Source of the DNA: Rostratula benghalensis
Lineage: Eukaryota > Chordata > Aves > Charadriiformes > Rostratulidae
Length of the DNA stretch: 64,000 bases
Direction: 5' to 3'
Assembly: GCA_013399305.1 (NCBI GenBank)
Contig: VXAI01000038.1
Location: 4,151,682-4,215,681, forward strand
Each line of letters begins with the position of its first letter. The first letter of the stretch is position 1. Below, one piece after another: positions 37,169-50,270 of this stretch. Both the position numbers and the translations under genes were made by a program. The notes under the pieces were generated by a model. That model was not told the DNA's origin, made no database searches, and was given only the letters and a program-made list of their open reading frames with translations.

Positions 37169-40100
37169 ACGTAGGGCTTTATGAAAAAGTCATTATCATC
37201 TGCTGTTTATTCCAGTCTTTCTGTCTGCACAGGATTTGCAGTCTGAAATTACTTGTTCTTTTTGACAACATTCCACCAGTGTTTGCATCTTATGATTGTA
37301 ATATGGTTCATACAGCCTTTCTGAGAAGGGATTTTATCAATTTTTTGGTCTTCAGCTCCTGAAGACATCTTACTGCTATGTGTGCCAGCTAGTATTCCTT
37401 AGCAGAAAGGAGATCAATGTGAGGGGAAGAAGGGATTCATAGCTAATAAGAAGTTATACATATAAGTAGAAATGGTCAGGTTTTGAGGGAGAGGAAAAGT
37501 CTGTTGTTTTACTAGGTGCCTGAATCATTAGGACATCGTGAACAATGAAGTTACTCTTTACTCCATCTAAATTATTCAGTGTAGTTGAAATGAAAGCAGG
37601 CTGCAAAAAGTTTCAGAGAGACTATGAGACACTAAGCAATAAGCTTTAGTCAATTATAGCTGAGTGATAAACTTCAAGAAATCCTGGAGTATGCATCCAT
37701 ATGGGCTGTAAATTCCTGATTACCAGTCAAAATGAAGATCCTCATGATGCAGTTTATAGCACGCTAGACCAGTACTGAAACTACGAGAATGTTAGAAATT
37801 ACCAGGTAAGTACTGAAAAATAGAACAGATTATTTATACCACTGCTAAACCCATATTGAACATGCTGAATACTTCATAAAGTTCTCGTTGCCTCATCCAA
37901 ACTTCCCCTCATTTACAAAAAGATGTGACAGAATTGGAAAAAGTACAGAAAAAGTTGACAAAGTATTTCTGGAGCTGTTACAGTATATAAAATTAAATTA
38001 ATTATATTGGGATATTTTTTCTCTCAAGGTTAGAGAGCTGAAAGAGAAATGCTCAAGTTGTGAAAAAATATGAATCAAGTAGGCAACAATAATTATCACT
38101 ATTTCTTATCAGTAAAGCTAAAGGACATTCAGTAAAAATAACAAGCATCAGACTTACATTAATAAGGAAATATAATTTCACATTAAGTACAATACCACTG
38201 TAAAATTCCTCGCTAGAGGATATTGGGCGGTTCTGAGATTTGATAGAAAATCCTATGGCAAGTTCATGAATATATTTCTCAAAACCTATTAAGTGTGACA
38301 AGGAAAATACATCTTCTGGCGTCAGATGTCCTTAGGCTGTCTAAAGATGTTCTATTTTACAGGAGCTGGAATGGTATTGCTAGGCAAAGTGTCACTCTGT
38401 ACTTGCTCAAGTCTTTTGCTTTTCATTTCAGCATCTTTTCATGGCTCTTGGCTGAGTTCTGGGCTAAATGCTGCTTTATGGAAGAATACATTTGTTCTTA
38501 TAGAGGAGGAACAAACTTGTATGTACTTATGACAAAGCATCTCTGAATTTAACAAGTGCCTTTCATAAACCTGCTGTCTGGTGTTTTCTGATTTCTTCCA
38601 TGTGAACTTTATGCCTGAGATAACTTTTCTATAATGGAATAACTTCCCACTGTCTCTCCTTTCCTCAGCTGTTCTCCAAATTTTATCTGTAAACATGTGC
38701 CTCCTGCTTTTTTATTTGTAAAGTATTTAATTTTGCAAGCCACTACTGTGGGTCAATAGCTTTTATGTGAGTGGCTGTTTGACCCAGCATGACTTCTTAT
38801 GTAGAAATAGCTTTTTTTTTTTAATATAGCTTTCTGCAGTGCTTTGCATGTGAAAAATTTAGAACAAATTCCAAAGCGTTTTGTATAATCTCTTCAGTTT
38901 AACTTTTGTACAGCTAAGTTAGTGAAACTTGTATCATAAGATCAAAGAGAATATAGAAGATTATTTTAGTAATGTTTGTACTGCACAACTTCAAAATTGG
39001 GATGTAGAATATGTGATTGCTTCAATAACAAAATGAACTTCATATAACTCATGACATGAAAAGGGTGATAAGCTAAGCCTTTCTTTAGGAATTTTGTACA
39101 AAAGCTATTATTGAAGTCTAATGTATTCCACATGGGTTATACTTTTTACAAGGTACACCAGATCTGTACGTTTGAAAAAAACTTGACAGTGTAGAAGGAG
39201 TTCACTTTGAATTACTTTTTTGGGTTTTTTTTCCAAAGGGCGATTCTTGCTATGGAGACCAATCACACTGTTGCAGTTAAGGATGAGGGCGTTGTCCAAT
39301 GCATTTATAAATATCTGTGAATTACCTTGTTTTCCCCATGAGACCCAAATTTCTAAATGAATCCAAATCTTTTCTTCCTCTGCCATTACTCCAATATAAA
39401 AATTGTTAGCAAATTAAATGTACATTCAGGCAACATTTTTTTTTTTTAATAGAGAAAGAATATAGGCCCTGTTTAGGGTAACTTTCAGCTGAACTGATTA
39501 CTCTAGCTTCAGAGGCTGCTTTTCTCAAGCTTTAAAGTTAACCAAGGGAACTCAGTAAGTACATCTTTAACTCCAGTTCAGCTCTAACACCTGTTTATTT
39601 GATCATACTGCTGTAATTCCTTTTTTTTTTTTTCTTTTACTGGGTGACAAAAAAGTATGCAGTCTGATATGCTGGCTTTTACCACTTAAAATAAACATTG
39701 TGGTTGCAGAAAATGAGGGATGATATTTGAGATATATAAAATTCGGTTGCGGGAAGTATAAAATAGGTTTTGAATTACTTGGAGGGAACACAGGTGATTT
39801 GGACTACCGGGAACTGGCTCCTATAATTTAGAAATGACTGATGCTTGAAGAGCACAGCTATATTCAATATAGTCTGGTAAATAGTTACTGAGGGTGAAAG
39901 AAACTTTCCAGTTGTACACCACCCCAGCCACCATGAAGAACTAGAACTGATGAGGAAACTAGTAAACTTTCTTGAAATTGGTTTTCCTAGCAATTTTGCA
40001 TAAACTTTCTTTATTCTGTCTCTGATCTAACATGTACAGCTGTTGATGTATTTAAGATGAAACATGCTTTGGACTTGCTGAACTGAAGACTAAAACCCAA

Positions 40101-41439
40101 AAAGTTTAACTTAGGAAAGGAAATAGATATTTCTGCCTGTGGTGTTTTATGCATATAGGTATTTCCTCCAAAGTTTACATGTAAATATCCATATTTGCTG
40201 TTGATCTGAGATACAAAATCTCAGTATTGATGCAGTATTACAACTTATGTACTGGCAAGTTTGTAAATCTAACAAAACAGCAACTCTTCAGGATTGGAGA
40301 AGATTTTTTTCCTCTTAACTTTTGTCTTGTAACAAGTAAGTTATTCTCTCTGTTTATGTTCCCAACTAAGGTCATCTATGCTCACTGGCACAAGTGAACT
40401 TTCTTATGGGAAGGAAAGGATGCTGCTGTAACAAGTGAACATTCACTCTGGTTGATGTTGCTATAACAGTATTCTGCAGTGATTACCGCATGAATAAACC
40501 TGCACACACGTGCTTCCTCACCAGCATATCCTTTCCAAGGAAATGTGTGGGTGCATTTATCATTCACTGAAAGATTCAGAGTGGTTACGCTGACTTATTG
40601 TGAAAGCTGTGGCTAATGAATTAGTATGTAGAGGTGTTGGTGTTAGGATAGAAGTGGGAGGGAGATGTGACAGCTATTCAAGAAATGCACTTACATTATT
40701 AGCATTTTCTGCATTTAACAGGGTAAGCCCGCATCCTGTAAGCTTCCTTTTCTTCCACTTGGCATTAAACACTACATAGTAATCTTCTCTTTCTGGAGTT
40801 TGGTACCATTGACAAATACGTCTCAAATTAAACTGCAGAATACAGCATCCTTGGCAGCAGTGGCTGGTTGTTCATGTTGTGAACCCGCACAGGGCTTCTG
40901 GGGAGATGCTCCTGCGGGGCTGCATTGTGCTTACAGGGAGGAGATAAACCTGCCACTTCTGAGGAGCTTTTGATCACTGTGTCCAGCCTTGCGGCATCCT
41001 AAACACCATCTCTTACAATTTGTCTTTCTGTTCAGCCTGAGGAATTGGTGCATATTATTATTTTGTGTCCTAATGCTCAACAAGTAACAGGCATTTTTGC
41101 TGTGTCTGCTTGGACTCTAATCCCCATTTTTATATAAGGACCAAATGAGTTTTCTAGAAGAGCAGGAAAGGAGTATTTTTGTAGGTTATTTTTCTGGGGT
41201 TTTTTTCCCTTCAAGCAATGAAGATGCATTCCTACAGCAATGTACGAATAATTAAGGTCTGAGTTGGGTCTTCAGATATCTTCTTATCTCACCCTCCCTT
41301 TGTGAGACAACATTAATGAACTCTATTTATGCTCTTGCCCTAGAGAGGTGTTGACGTTTAATTTTCGTCTCTCTTTATTTCCACAAGATAAAAGAAGGTG
41401 GAAGGGAGAGCTGCTACTTGTGTAGCTGAGGAAGCTGGA
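37169..41439. other. Unique AT-rich DNA, no gene seen
   Basis: I recognised no gene, repeat family or RNA gene. T runs occur near 38811-38822, 39435-39447 and 39621-39633. Open frames at 38053-38301 (-), 38295-38546 (+) and 39108-39386 (-) carry no domain and no paired splice sites. Confidence 0.6.
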
Positions 41440-41870
41440 GAGTTTTAAAGGCTTAATCTGGACTGTTTCTTAGAAAATACAGATGTTGTGCCCAGACAGT
41501 ATGGATCTGGGGACACTGCCAGTTTGGCTCTGCTGGTCAAGTACTCAGCTCCAGCCTGGCCTGACCAGAAGGTCCACAGCTGTATTGGGCGGGGGGGGAG
41601 GGCTATGTTGGTGACTTGAGGCCCTGACAACTGTTGCCCCAAATGCATTCACCACATCAGATGTGTTCTGTGCTTGCTACCTGAGTAGCAAGTGCAGAGT
41701 GGGGAGGTATGTGTGGGTTGCCCTGTCAGGTTGGGGTGCCAGGACCTGCTGCCAGAGTAGGGGTTGGTGAGGCAGCAGCAGATGTAAGTGTGCAGGCAGG
41801 AGGGTGACAGTGTGCTGCCATGCTGGGGGCCAGTCCGAGACACAGAGCAAGACTTGGGATTCATGTAATA
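41440..41870. other. GC-richer patch with G-run
   Basis: Base composition rises clearly above the surroundings, with many CTGC, GGCC and GGG words. At 41587-41602 the plus strand has GGGCGGGGGGGGAGGG, which fits a four-tract G-quadruplex pattern. Open frames on the minus strand (41445-41648, 41649-41864 and 41677-41874) are low-complexity translations of this composition. CpG is not abundant, so this is not a typical CpG-island promoter. I cannot assign it to a known repeat. Confidence 0.5.
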
Positions 41871-44800
41871 CCACTGTGTTAAAAGTCAGTTCTTGGTGCT
41901 CTCAATACTGGCTGATTTTGTGTCTAGGTGGAACTGCAGCAGCACTGCTGTGATTACTGCTTCTTGCTAAAACACAGGCTCCTTTGCAGGGCAAGTAGAG
42001 GAGGTTAAGGAGCTGAAATGCCAGGTGTGAAAAAGGCCGCAGCTAGAATCAGTGTGTTCGAAGGGTTGGATGTAAGGATGTTGTTTTGCAAATATTTCCA
42101 GGACTAGTAGCCACCTTTGAAGGAGTATTTAAAAGTCAAGTAAAGTAGTGCAAAGGCTGTCGTTCATTGAATTTCAAATTGAGCGAGGCCAAAAAAGACA
42201 ATTTACGCAAGTCACACTGCATTAGAATGGCAAGTAGGTGGCAGTAGGACATACCAAAAGTAATACACCTCGCTGTGCTGTGCCTTGGATAGGTCAGCCT
42301 TGTGTAAATAGGCCTGCTGGGTGCCCAGTGTCAACAGAAGATATGTGCCTGTGTTAGTGAGCTTCCAAGCATTCATTACCTTATAAAAATTCAGCTGAAA
42401 AAGGGGATTGTAAAAAATAATTTTTGTAGTTTCTCTGTGGTGTTGTGGCTAGTGGAAAGTCCCCCCCCATAGCTGAGAATCATGGAGGGGTTGTGGATGT
42501 GTCTTCCATCAATCTTACTTGACAAATGCTGTAGTTTAAACAAAGATCCACAGTGTGTTACAAAACAAAACAAACAAAACCAAAACTGCCTAAGATAGAC
42601 AAGTAAAATCTCAGTTCTTTTATCACAGGTGCTATGGGTCCTATTGCAAACTTTACTAACTTTAACTATGTATGTACTAAGGAGTCTGATTACTTTAGTC
42701 ATGGATTGGGGTCAAACAATGCTTTATCATTAAATTCTTGCAGTGGGTTACACAGGTGCTCACATGCCAGCCAGTCAGTTTATAACACAAATGAAGCTCC
42801 ACTTCAATGGACTAGTGCACTAGGGTTTGGTTTTCAGCACATGATCTGGTTATCCTTTGTCATTACATGTGTTGTTACTTAATTGTGCAGTGCCTCTAAA
42901 TGTGTCAGGATTAATATTCATAATGTGCCCCAGGCAAATTAACTAGCCATGTTCCCAGAATTGTAATGCCTGACTTCTCCATCACTATTAAAAATGAGTA
43001 TTGAGTACTCAAGATTTGACTTTCCTGAGATCCTGCTTTGAAGTAACATGATGAACCACCAATTTACAAGTGCAAACATTAAGTTTGTGACACACACAAG
43101 CACTTCAAATGTAGTCACCTCATTATTTTATTTTTCCCTTGGTACTACCCTTGTCCCTTCGAACCCTATAAAATACAGGCTGACCTGACCATGATAATTG
43201 CTGTTGAACTGCTGTTTTATTAACATGTACATCAGCACCACAATCCAGTCCTGCTGGGGCCTTCCTGCAGTGTATGAGAGGTAAGCAGAGCAGCTGAAAA
43301 AGAAACTCTTAAAGACAAAATCAGATGTGAGCTTACTTCCTGCCTTTTTTCTCTTTTATTGGTTGAGAGCATATCAAAACTCTTCAGTTTACCAAGCAAA
43401 TATGAAGCCCTCAAGCGTATAAGCTAGGGGTCAAAGTAGACTTTCACGCTAAGGCTGTAGATAGGATTTTCTCTTCTGTACATTTTCTCATCCATGCGTA
43501 TTAGAGAACAGACGGTTTTTCCTCTGCCATTGGCAAAGAAATTCACCCTGCTTAATCATGTTATTATGCCATGACTCAGCAATAGTTGTGCTATTGTATT
43601 TCAGTTTTCTGGTTGACATTGACTGCTTAATCTTCAGCGTGAAATTTTAGGAAGGCTGGTAAGGTCAGCCATTCCTAAATGAACAGCTTTTTGTTGCAAG
43701 TCTGGAACTTATCTCTCTTGATGAGGCAAGAGAAAGAGATGGAGCGACAAAAGAGGTCATATTAATATCTTTGTGAAGGGTTTCCTCAACTTACGAGTGA
43801 CTTGCAAGAACTTCTCATCACAAATTGTCCATAAGAGCTATAGCCTGGAAATATAATCACAGCTTTGCTTTTTTTTTTGTCATTTCTTTCAGATGGCAGT
43901 AGTCTGTAGTATTAAACAGCCCTATATTCATGTCAGTATGTTAAAAGAAATTTACAAGAGCTGTAATAAGACTTAGAGATAGGAACACTGATAAACTGTT
44001 ATTCTGCAATTATCGGGTTGTGGTAGAACCTGCACTGGCTTTACTGCAGGATCTCTCTTGCAGACACGCAAACTGAGTGGATTGCTCAGTTATACCAGAG
44101 TGAGAATAGCTATCTTAAAGTGAATAATGATAAAGGGACTGTATCCGAACATCACTCTTCCATTCCATTATGACCTTTAGCTCAAAATGACTAGGTTGAT
44201 ATAAGTTCAGCTGGAAGTGGCAAAAATTTTCAGTGTATATTAGAGCTTTTGTTTATTAGGCACTGATAAAATATGCAAATCTGTTATTTGGACTCTTCAA
44301 ATAAACAGAACTAAAAATTTGAAAACAGTTCAAAATTTTGATTTAATTCTTTTTTTTCAGCTGAGCTGTAGTTCTCATTTCACCTGAATTGCCTTACCTG
44401 CCTGTCATTTTTGTAATACTGCACGGTGGAATAGAGTGAAGGCTGATCCAGGTATTTTATCTGATGTATTATACTCTATTATGAATGCTTTTGGGTTTTG
44501 TTAGTTTAACATTTCTCTTCTTCAAGGTATTTCTCTGTAATCAAATTTGTTAAAAGGTTTTTGACTAAATTTATGACTAAGAATAGCATGATACACAGAG
44601 ATACCTGGATGAATCAAACTAAGTATAAATGAAGATGGACAAAAAATTGATTATTGACAAATTATTGATGTGTTTCCCACCCCCAGAAATTGAACAAAAC
44701 CTATTTTGTAAAGAGACCAGCATGAACTAAGTGCCTAAAAGACAAGGCTCTACAGGATACTTTTAAAGTTCAAGGACAAAAGTTTTAACTTTTTGACCAA

Positions 44801-47379
44801 CTTTTAAAGTTCAAATAAATTCTTTGAAGACTAACATTTCTTAGATCCTTTTTGTTTAACATGGAAATCAGTCGCAATGTACTCGGCTCTGGATAGGCAA
44901 AAAGAATTTGTGGATCTCAGCAATACTTTGTAAACACAAATTCAGTTACTGACAACCAGAAAGTGCAAAAAGACACCTGAGTTACAGTTTACACTTACTT
45001 AAAAAGCTTGTAAGAAGTGCCTGAGGTTTAAAAGCAAATGTTCTTAGACCTATTTCACTTAGTCTAGTTCACTTAATCACAACCAGGAAGAACTACTTAC
45101 TGACTGTGGAAAATTGCAGTTTGCCAGCACAGTTTTTTCACTTGTACTGGATCTCTGGTGGGCAGCAGTTTCCAGTCTTACTCCACGTGCTTCAGCCATT
45201 GAGAGCAGAACACAGAGTTTTCTAGCATCACTTCCTTAATACTTCGTGTAAGGTAATTTAAGAGTTTTCTCTGTAGTTTGTCTGTGTGAACAGTATTCCA
45301 GCACGTCAGCTTCTTGATTGCCTAGGAAACTTCTGATCTCACATAATTTCCTAAGTGGATGAATTTCCTTTTTGTCTTGGATGATCTCCTGTCTTGTACA
45401 TGTGCTTTTCTTTTTCCTTATCCTATCCGTTTCAGACCTGTACTGAACTGCCAGCCTATAGCTCCCAGTGACCAGTTTGACTCTTCTCTGTTTTTAGCTG
45501 ACAGAAAAAAATTTAAATCATAGTTTAACAGGTTTGTCTATTATACACAAAATATTGAGAATAAATTCTCAGTTGTGGGAAGATACTGAAATAAAGACCA
45601 AGAAAAATGACCTTCAGTACCCTTCAGAGGTGTTCTGAAACAGCTTTTATTTTTGCTAAGAATGCACCACAACTTCAGTGTGGCTGGGATGGCTGATCCT
45701 CCTGGTCTTTGTCCCTTTGCAGCAAAGATGCTGACCTGTAGTTCCCTCTCGATTAATGTTCCATCAGTCTTTTTTTCCTTTCACGTGGCTGTGTCAATAC
45801 CTGTATACTAAACACTCCAATCCCATTCCTTCTCTTCTTCCAGCACTTCCTCAGATGTTTTTACCTCATTTTATGTTCTAGACAAGCAAATCTAACTCAA
45901 AGGTAGAGAAAGACCTTGCTCTAAGCTGTTAGGAGACGTTCAGCATATAAATAAATCCCCTAAAGTAATTTGAAATCCATAGACCACCTGATCAATACAC
46001 GGAAAGATATATTTATTTTTTTTTAGTACTATGAATCAACATAAAAAAGAGAAAACTATTGGAACATATGTATGTGTTTTTAATTTTTATAAATCGCATT
46101 GTGGCATAATTGGAAGTTATGTGACAGTTGGCTGTGAAACCGATGAAATTTCCTGTAGATACCAAGATTTTTTTCTGTCATCTGTTTTTATGTTGAAAGG
46201 AGGATTTTTTTTTAAATAATGCTGATCTTGTTTCACTATACTATTTCTAGCCTAAGTGTTGAAATAATTCAATTTAATTAATGCAGCTCAAGACCAAAAA
46301 ACCATCCCCCAAACTTGTGTCAAACTAAGTAGGAGTTGGATAACAGCATGGTTTATGGAATTTAATCTTTTTATGGACAAGTTATGTTTGATGAAGCTTT
46401 AGAAAAAAAAAAAATCTCTCTTCTCCACACTTCAGTTTGAATACCTGATTATAATTTAATCCAAAATTTCAACAGGAAATCAGGATACATGAACACCTGC
46501 GAGTTAGTAGTTTGAGGGTTTTTTTACATTTGCAAATAAACCACCATTAATTTGGAATGTATTATTTAATTTGCACAGTAGTGATCAGAGACATATATAA
46601 AAGTTTGGAAACACAGTTTTGAAGCTTTGAATATTTTCCATTTAGGTTGCCTCTTAAAATGAAAAAAATTACAAGACTTCCCAGTTAAACATCAACTAGT
46701 AAATTGCATTGTGTGAATTAAAAAAAAAAATAAATTCTAATAGGGAAATTTAAAGCTATGGAAAAAATATAGCTGATTAGCATTCCAATAAGGTCCATAG
46801 ATATGTTCTGTAGGGTGTGAAATTCTGTTTTGCTCTGCCCTAAAGTAACTGAAAATGATGCACGATTGATCTTGATGTGTGAAGCTTACTTGTCCGTGAA
46901 AAGCAGTGGAGAACTTCGTTAATTATGGATGTTTCCTGCTAAGGTAGAAAATTAGAGCTGATACAACTTCAAGAATGAAAACAACCAACCGTGTTGGATA
47001 CTTTTGAAATAATTTTTAATATATCTACTCCAGAAGTCTTAAATCCCTCTTGGATTCATATTTGCCTTCATTTAAAAACTACCAAACAAAGCAACTCCCA
47101 AAAAAATCCAAACCAGCTTACAGTGAATGTAGGGTTAGACTCCTCGGACTTACGTGCAATTTTATTTGATTAAGTATATTACATACAATTTGAGTAATAG
47201 AAAATCGCCATTTAGACAGTATTTCAAGATCTTTTCTTTGGTTTTAAAAAGTGAAGAATCTAATGAAAGACAAAAGAATGCTTCACCACAGATGTATCAC
47301 AGGAAAATTATTGGATAAGTTGTAAGGTTACAGTGTGAATAGATGTACCAGTTCTGAATGATAAAGAACACAAAAGCTT

Positions 47380-47467
47380 AAAAGTACTGAAATTCATTTA
47401 AAGTAAAGTTGTGTAAAGTAAAGTAAAATTCATTTAAAGTACATTTCATTAAAAGTACTGAAATTCA
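47380..47467. repeat. Nested local duplication, 71-bp spacing
   Basis: AAAAGTACTGAAATTCA occurs at 47380-47396 and again at 47451-47467. Between them AAATTCATTTAAAGTA is also repeated (47389-47404 and about 47428-47441), together with AAAGTAAAGT units. This is a small cluster of overlapping slippage-type duplications. Confidence 0.9.
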
Positions 47468-49322
47468 GGGTTTTGTACCTGGAACATCCATTAATTTCTT
47501 CCTTGATGTTTTACAATTAATGGTCAGGTAGTTTAGTTTACTCCTCTGTAGCCACCTCCTTATTTCAGCAATTCAGCCTGTCAAAGGAAAGTCATTAGTA
47601 AGTACCGTTGGCTAAATGCAAACAAATGCCTCTTTACACTGCTTAATGTGCTCTTTTAAGCAATTAGAGTGCTCCTTGGAATTGTAGGAAAATTTAAATT
47701 GTTGGTAGGTAACAAACCAAATTCTCAAAATGTTATGTGGCCTTCAAGAAAGCCACATCAAAACCCAGATGGATTGTAGATGGGATCAAAATCTAAATGG
47801 ATTTTAGATTTATAAAAAAGCAAGTATTTTGGAATGTAGATTTACTTGCAGGATTATGTTCTGGTATTTGAATATTATTCCTGGGCTTTGTAAAGTAAAG
47901 GTGCAGATAAAGAGTTCTGGCGTCTGACTTAGCTCATGTAAATGTGTTTATGCATTTGTGAATAGCTTTTGTTCCTCCCCGTTCCCACCAGTGGCTTCAG
48001 TATTTGAGTTTGTGGTACACAGACCTTGTATGGAAAGATCTTTCCCAGGCTCTTCCCATGGTAACTGCCTATTGGCTGTGAAGCTTTTCATTAACAGTTT
48101 ACTTGTCATGAAGAAGTCTGCTGACTACAAATTTACTACAGTGTATTTGCAAATTGCTACTTACACGTGTGCATTTAGTCCCTAGAACAGTCAGATCCTG
48201 ATCCATAGCCGAGGCTCCTCAGCAAAACAAATAAAAAAGAATGGTTTTAATCTTTTATTCTGTATATAAATACTTTCTGTATTAAAGAGAGTTTTGTAGC
48301 AATAAGTGCTGCCAGGATTATTTGTGTAAGAATCTGAAAGGCATTAGGAAGTTTTAAATAACATTTCTTCCAAGAGATTTACTGACCAGTGGACTGGTTA
48401 AGGCCCTGTGTATTCATTCTATGAAAGGGAAAATCGTGGCATTAAACCAAATCGGGTAATTGGGAAGTACTGGCCATTTGGGGAAATGAAACAAAATTGA
48501 TATATTTGTCAAGCAAGTGCTGTCACAGTTCTCGTATTTGTTTGGTATTATCTTCAGTATGGGAAGTATGGTATTAAGTATGGTTTATGTCTGGGAACAT
48601 AAACCAGTGCATCCAGATAACTGTGGAAGAAACTTGCTGAGATAGCAAGTGAGGAACCATGTCTTAGGTACCAACGAAACCCTTGTTTCAGGTAAGCTAG
48701 ACAAGGATCAGAGAGCAGCCAGTTTTCATTTTAGATCCTGTTGACTGGGTGGTAGTTAAAGGAATGGAGCATGGAAGGTACCATCTCCTGTCTCTAAAAA
48801 CATCCTAATTTTGATGAAAAGGAAAAGAATGGGATCTACTGATTTGTATGGGAAGTGCCTAAGAAAATATAAGAAGGAAGAAAATATGTTTTAAGAAATT
48901 AATAAAAATAGGAGCCTGACTTTAAGGTCTTTAGGTCTCCCTGGGGAAGGCAGTTCCTTATGTCACTTAAGTGCTTTCAGCAATTTCTGTATCAAGCCTA
49001 CTTACAGCAAATTAGTTTGAAAAATTATTCTGTACTTAATGGTAACTTAAGATAAGGACAGAATAAGACCAATTATTCAGTGCCTGAAACACTGTAGAGA
49101 GTATCTTTAAAAAATGCACGTAGAAAATGCTAGGAAATTCATATAATGAGTAAACTGGTGGAATAATCATCAGAACTCACTTGAATTAAATGAGGGGTTT
49201 CACTACATGTGAATTCACTGTTGGGCCTGTCTGCCTAGTGATCTTTCATGCGAGAAATTTTACAGTAAACAGAATTTTGTTTTGTTCTTCAACTAGGTCA
49301 GTTCTTGGTTACAGGCAAAATG

Positions 49323-49367
49323 TGGTGGTGTTGATTGGGGTGGTGGTGTTGATTGGGGTGGTGGTGT
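49323..49367. repeat. 18-bp G/T-rich tandem repeat, 2.5 copies
   Basis: TGGTGGTGTTGATTGGGG is present at 49323-49340 and 49341-49358, followed by half a unit to 49367. Copies are identical, so the array is recent or actively slipping. The plus strand carries repeated GG and GGGG tracts. An open frame over it, 49190-49405 (+), repeats GVVVLI and is a by-product. Confidence 0.95.
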
Positions 49368-50064
49368 ACAGGAGAAACTTCAGGTTATTACAGATTGTTA
49401 TATAAGCCATTGACAGTGATCATAACTTTTTGCCTTATTATTTTGTAAACTACATCTAGGAAATAACCCTAGGTAGCTTCTTACTGGACAGTAAATGATC
49501 ATCAAAAAAGGATCTTATGATATGCCCAAAAAGCAGGTAGGGGAGGACTCACAACCAGATTTCCAAACAGAAACCAGCTTACTCCTAGATAAGGAAAATT
49601 AACAGCAGAAAAGGAAAAGATTGAAATGAGGGGGTTTGCTTGTCAGAGGTGGGTAGAGAATCCAGAATGAAGAAAAAAAATTTTTTTAAATTGCCTGTTT
49701 AGATGTGGAAGGCTGTTAAGACTGAAAGGGCATAAAATACTGTGACAGTATTATGTAGATCATAGCATGAACTGGTACTTCTTTACACCTTACTATGGTG
49801 CTTTTGCTAGGTTCTAGATTAGTAGTTCTTCCACACTAGTAGTTTGATATTTTTGTTTGTTTGTTTTAATTTTTTTTTTTCCTGTCCACCAAAGCTTTTC
49901 CAAAGCCAAAACACTCAGCTTATTGTATCCACAGAGCTGGGTGTTTAGCCTGGTGGTGTCTTTTGACTAATCTGAATTTCACTAATGTCATTTCCGCATC
50001 CCCCTGACGTGTTTGAAATAAAGTTCTGACTGGGTTTTCGGAGAAACTTTTCCCAAGTGAGGGC

Positions 50065-50270
50065 AGTCAAGTAACGGAGCAGGTTACTGGGAGGTGTTTT
50101 GTGCTCTCCATCCCTGAATGATGCTAGGCTTTGCACTCTCCATCCTGGCAAGACCAGACTGGGTAAACCCCTGAGCAACCTAGTGTCAACGCAGAGCTAC
50201 CTCTGCTTTCAGCAGGTGTTTGGACTGGAGACCTGCTGAGGTCTCTTCCAACCTGATCCTGTGAAACTCG
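50065..50270 (+). mobile_element. CR1 LINE 3' end, diverged
   Basis: On the plus strand the segment contains GGAGCAGGTTACTGGGAGGT (50076-50095), CTCTCCATCC, CCTGAGCAACCTAGTGTC, TTTGGACTGGAGACC and finally GGTCTCTTCCAACCTGATCC (50240-50259). This is the order of the CR1 ORF2 end and 3' untranslated region. The CTCTCCATCC block appears twice (50105-50114 and 50136-50145), suggesting a small internal duplication. The octamer tail is reduced to a GTGAAAC remnant. No open frame survives. Borders are approximate. Confidence 0.75.

Larger units (their letters stand above)
41871..50064. other. Unique AT-rich DNA with small local repeats
   Basis: Over 8 kb without a recognisable gene. Small features seen: a C8 run at 42461-42468; a nested local duplication at 47380-47467; and an 18-bp G/T-rich tandem repeat at 49323-49367. 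Overlapping open frames at 42391-42882 lie on opposite strands and show no domain. Confidence 0.6.
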
